Shown here in pieces: positions 62,425 to 64,000 of a stretch of 64,000 nucleotides of DNA (position 1 is its first letter; each line of letters opens with the position of its first letter). The notes under the pieces are model-generated. The model made no database searches, was not told the DNA's origin, and saw only the letters and a list, made by a program, of their open reading frames with translations. Source of the DNA: Neobacillus bataviensis LMG 21833 (lineage in GTDB: Bacteria > Bacillota > Bacilli > Bacillales > Cytobacillaceae); assembly GCF_000307875.1 (NCBI RefSeq), contig NZ_AJLS01000115.1, positions 1 through 64,000 on the forward strand, read 5' to 3'. Made by a program: the position numbers and the translations under genes.

Positions 62425-62600
62425 CGTCTTCGATGACTTGATGAAGACCATTTTGCTCAGGATTTTTGGTGTTTTGTCCTTCATCGGCTTGATGAAGACC
62501 ATTTTGCTGGCATTCACTAAGTGTTTTGGTCTTCATAAGCATGATGAAGACCATTATATCGGCATTCGCTGAGTGTTTTGGTCTTCATCGGTATGATTGA
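62425..62600. repeat. Tandem array, ~51-52-bp unit, about three copies
   Basis: GATGAAGACCATT recurs at 62440, 62491 and 62543, with GTGTTTTGGTCTTCATC between copies. GATGAAGACC and GGTCTTCATC are themselves inverted, so each unit can fold. A 62-codon minus-strand frame across the array has repetitive sequence and is not considered a gene. Confidence 0.8.
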
Positions 62601-62723
62601 ACGTTACTTCGCAATATCCTCCAATTACGGCTTTTACTCATACCCTTTTTTTAGGAAGCACGGGAACGAACGCCCCCCTGATTCACGTTTGTTGCGATGG
62701 TCCATCAGGCTGTGGGCGTGAAA

Positions 62724-62764
62724 ACAAAGAAAAAGACTGCCTACTTTAGGAAGTCCTTTACTCT
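62724..62764 (-). terminator. Terminator after the 132-residue membrane gene
   Basis: On the minus strand GGACTTCCTA and TAGGCAGTC pair, followed by TTTTTC, just past the stop codon. Confidence 0.75.
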
Positions 62765-62765
62765 C

Positions 62766-63164
62766 TTACATGTTTAAATCGTTCGCTTTTTGAATACGGC
62801 TTGCGTTGATCATTTTAAATATATTCGTCGTAAACAGCAATGTACCAACAACTACCGCTAACGACCCAACAATCATAACTGGCAGACCCGCAGTAATACC
62901 GAATGTTTCACAGACCAATCCAATCATCATCACCGGAAGTCCAATATTATGCAGCCAAAAATGAGTTTTTGCTAGTTTTGTTTTGGCCGCAAATGGATAA
63001 ACGGAGTAAATCAATCCAAATATGGCACTGGATACCCAGCCCAATAAATTCACATGGGCGTGTACAGAGGTTAATCGGAAGTCATGAATAATCCCCATGG
63101 TCATTCCCAATAGTACCCCGATTGAAAAATAAACTGCCGCGATTTTCAAAAATGTCTTTCCCAT
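62766..63164 (-). CDS. Four-span membrane protein resembling haem-copper oxidase subunit I fragments
   Basis: The 132-residue protein has four hydrophobic helices (about 5-25, 35-58, 68-90 and 95-120). SVHAHVNLLGWVSSAIFGLIYSVYP and KTHFWLHNIGLPVMMIGL carry H-x-H and W-x-H patterns like oxidase subunit I or NnrS-type haem/copper proteins. Such short proteins are often annotated as cytochrome-oxidase-like in Bacillus. ATG 63164 follows AAGGAG. It stands alone, with its own terminator. Confidence 0.65.
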   Translation of the reverse strand: MGKTFLKIAAVYFSIGVLLGMTMGIIHDFRLTSVHAHVNLLGWVSSAIFGLIYSVYPFAAKTKLAKTHFWLHNIGLPVMMIGLVCETFGITAGLPVMIVGSLAVVVGTLLFTTNIFKMINASRIQKANDLNM

Positions 63165-63340
63165 TTCTTTTCTCCTTACTATAGTCAATTTGTCCTATTC
63201 TATTATAATTTTAATTTTCAGAGTTTTAAAGGAGGAAATTGGTTTTTTTACCATTTTGATAGTAGAAACTCATATTTCTTTTATATAGGATGCGCCTCGG
63301 AGGTGGTTGATACAAGGTTTGAAGCAGTTAATCACTCCCG
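63165..63340. other. Leader region of the 132-residue membrane gene
   Basis: The region carries a TATAAT on the minus strand near 63205 and the palindrome at 63245-63269 that is shared with 54585-54609. No gene is seen. Confidence 0.45.
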
Positions 63341-63441
63341 TTTACTATCGCATAAGCTCCACTTACTGGCGGATGACCTATATTTATTGTCGGATACGCC
63401 CTAATTACTGTCGGATAACCTTCGTTTACTGGCGAATAAAA
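63341..63441. repeat. Five units at an exact 21-bp period
   Basis: TACT-g-x-CGGATAA-like units start at 63343, 63364, 63385, 63406 and 63427, exactly 21 bases apart (two helical turns). The core CGGATAA/CGAATAA resembles the CGCCGATAA units at 37449-37545. Confidence 0.8.
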
Positions 63442-63445
63442 GTTA

Positions 63446-63700
63446 ATGTCACGTGGAACCTCTCTACGTTACCTTATCCTCGCTTTTCTAGCGGCTTCGG
63501 TCATGTAGAACCTCTCTATGTGACCTTGTCCTCGTTTTTCTACCGGCTTCGGTCATGTAGAACCTCTCTATGTGACCTTGTCCTCGTTTTTTAACCGGCT
63601 TCGGTCACGTTGAGCCTCTATACGTTACCTTGTCCTCTCTTTTCTACCGGCTTCGGTCACGTAGAACCTTTCATAGCGACCATAGACCTCCTCCTTTCCG
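63446..63700. repeat. Tandem array, exact 52-bp unit, four to five copies
   Basis: CGGCTTCGG starts at 63492, 63544, 63596 and 63648, exactly 52 bases apart. Units share GTAGAACCTCTCTA and ACCTTGTCCTC. A partial unit precedes the first and a decayed one follows the last. The plus-strand frames across it are repetitive and not credible genes. Confidence 0.88.
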
Positions 63701-63868
63701 TAGATATCCAGTCACATTCTGCCAACTTTTCAATCCATCCCCCATACATTTTGCAAATTCTTCTATTTTCACGGTAAATTCTTCGTGTTTCGCAATTTTT
63801 TCACCGAAACATTAGCAAACTATGGTAAAATTAATAAAAATATGAAAATATGAGGTGATTTTTACGAG

Positions 63869-64000
63869 ATGAAGAAATCTATTGTTCGCACTGTATCGAC
63901 AACTGCTGTTTTTTCGACGTTTTTTGCCGGGTCTGCCCTTGCCGATACGTACAAAGTACAAAAAGGTGACACCCTATCGAAAATTGCTTCCCAATATAAG
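63869..64000 (+). CDS. LysM-domain secreted cell-wall protein, 5-prime end only
   Basis: The frame is open to the window edge (44 codons). A signal peptide (MKKSIVRTVSTTAVFSTFFAGSALA) is followed at once by DTYKVQKGDTLSKIASQYK, a LysM peptidoglycan-binding motif. Relatives such as LytE/LytF carry several LysM repeats and a C-terminal NlpC/P60 endopeptidase domain; neither can be seen here. AGGTGAT lies about ten bases before the ATG. Confidence 0.85.
   Translation, partial: MKKSIVRTVSTTAVFSTFFAGSALADTYKVQKGDTLSKIASQYK

Noticed and set aside
62366-62554. 62-codon minus-strand open frame
   Set aside because: It is produced by the ~52-bp tandem array; residues merely repeat N-G-L-H-Q and no ribosome binding site is present.
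62425-63700. CRISPR array
   Set aside because: The arrays are contiguous tandem repeats or very short units, without unique spacers of equal length and without cas genes.
63307-63815. Plus-strand open frames across the 21-bp and 52-bp arrays
   Set aside because: 52 is not a multiple of three, and the translations are low-complexity products of the repeats without start signals.

Overview
The window looks like the chromosome of a low-GC, Gram-positive, spore-forming-type bacterium of the Bacillaceae. It has AGGAGG-type ribosome binding sites, frequent TTG/GTG starts, YwqCDE/GalU/TagGH/MnaA-type envelope genes, a ComK homologue, and scattered short palindromic repeats (GGGGACGGTTCT and GGTGTCAGGCACC types) of the kind familiar from Bacillus. 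No tRNA, rRNA, CRISPR array or intact transposase gene was found.

Layout. (1) 0.2-7.5 kb, minus strand: a six-gene operon of aspartase, polar amino-acid ABC transporter (binding lipoprotein, ATPase, two permeases) and ureohydrolase, with a clear sigma-A promoter at 6.0 kb and a LysR regulator upstream. (2) 7.5-12 kb: a sparse region with a winged-helix protein, a ComK homologue, a small Xre regulator, and a complete c-di-GMP-I riboswitch unit (promoter, aptamer, 45-residue membrane protein, terminator). (3) 12-31.2 kb, minus strand: a Wzx/Wzy-type exopolysaccharide locus. It runs ywqC-ywqD-ywqE, a structured EAR-like RNA followed by a terminator hairpin, galU, a priming sugar transferase, glycosyltransferases, Wzx flippase and Wzy polymerase, then manC, ugd and an acyltransferase. 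(4) 31.4-37.4 kb: a secreted SGNH-like protein, a 51-residue gene with its own promoter and terminator, mnaA, a lipoprotein, a beta-helix protein and a DUF6270-type protein. (5) 37.5-51.6 kb, minus strand: a second surface-polymer locus of the ABC-exported type. It holds two GT4 enzymes, a coiled-coil protein, a 1178-residue modular glycosyltransferase, another GT, a heparinase-hydrolase fusion, wecC and tagG-tagH. (6) 51.6-54.6 kb: debris and small genes, including a DUF3231 protein, a RelE toxin-antitoxin pair, a broken AbrB gene, and a second c-di-GMP-I riboswitch in front of two overlapping tiny genes. (7) 54.7-64 kb: a 2019-residue secreted multidomain protein with a PHP-type metal site, a HupE/UreJ-like membrane protein, a small membrane protein, tandem-repeat arrays, and the start of a LysM cell-wall protein running off the end.

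How the parts fit. MnaA plus WecC would supply UDP-ManNAc and UDP-ManNAcA. ManC would supply GDP-mannose, and GalU plus Ugd would supply UDP-glucose and UDP-glucuronate. These feed two distinct export routes: Wzx/Wzy with tyrosine-kinase control, and a TagGH-type ABC exporter. The two c-di-GMP riboswitches suggest that a second messenger tied to motility and biofilm choices controls very small membrane proteins lying near these surface-polymer loci. The most unusual items are the two riboswitch/mini-protein units, the EAR-like RNA with its duplicated hairpin, the heparinase-hydrolase fusion, the modular giant glycosyltransferase, and the aspartase/ureohydrolase operon.
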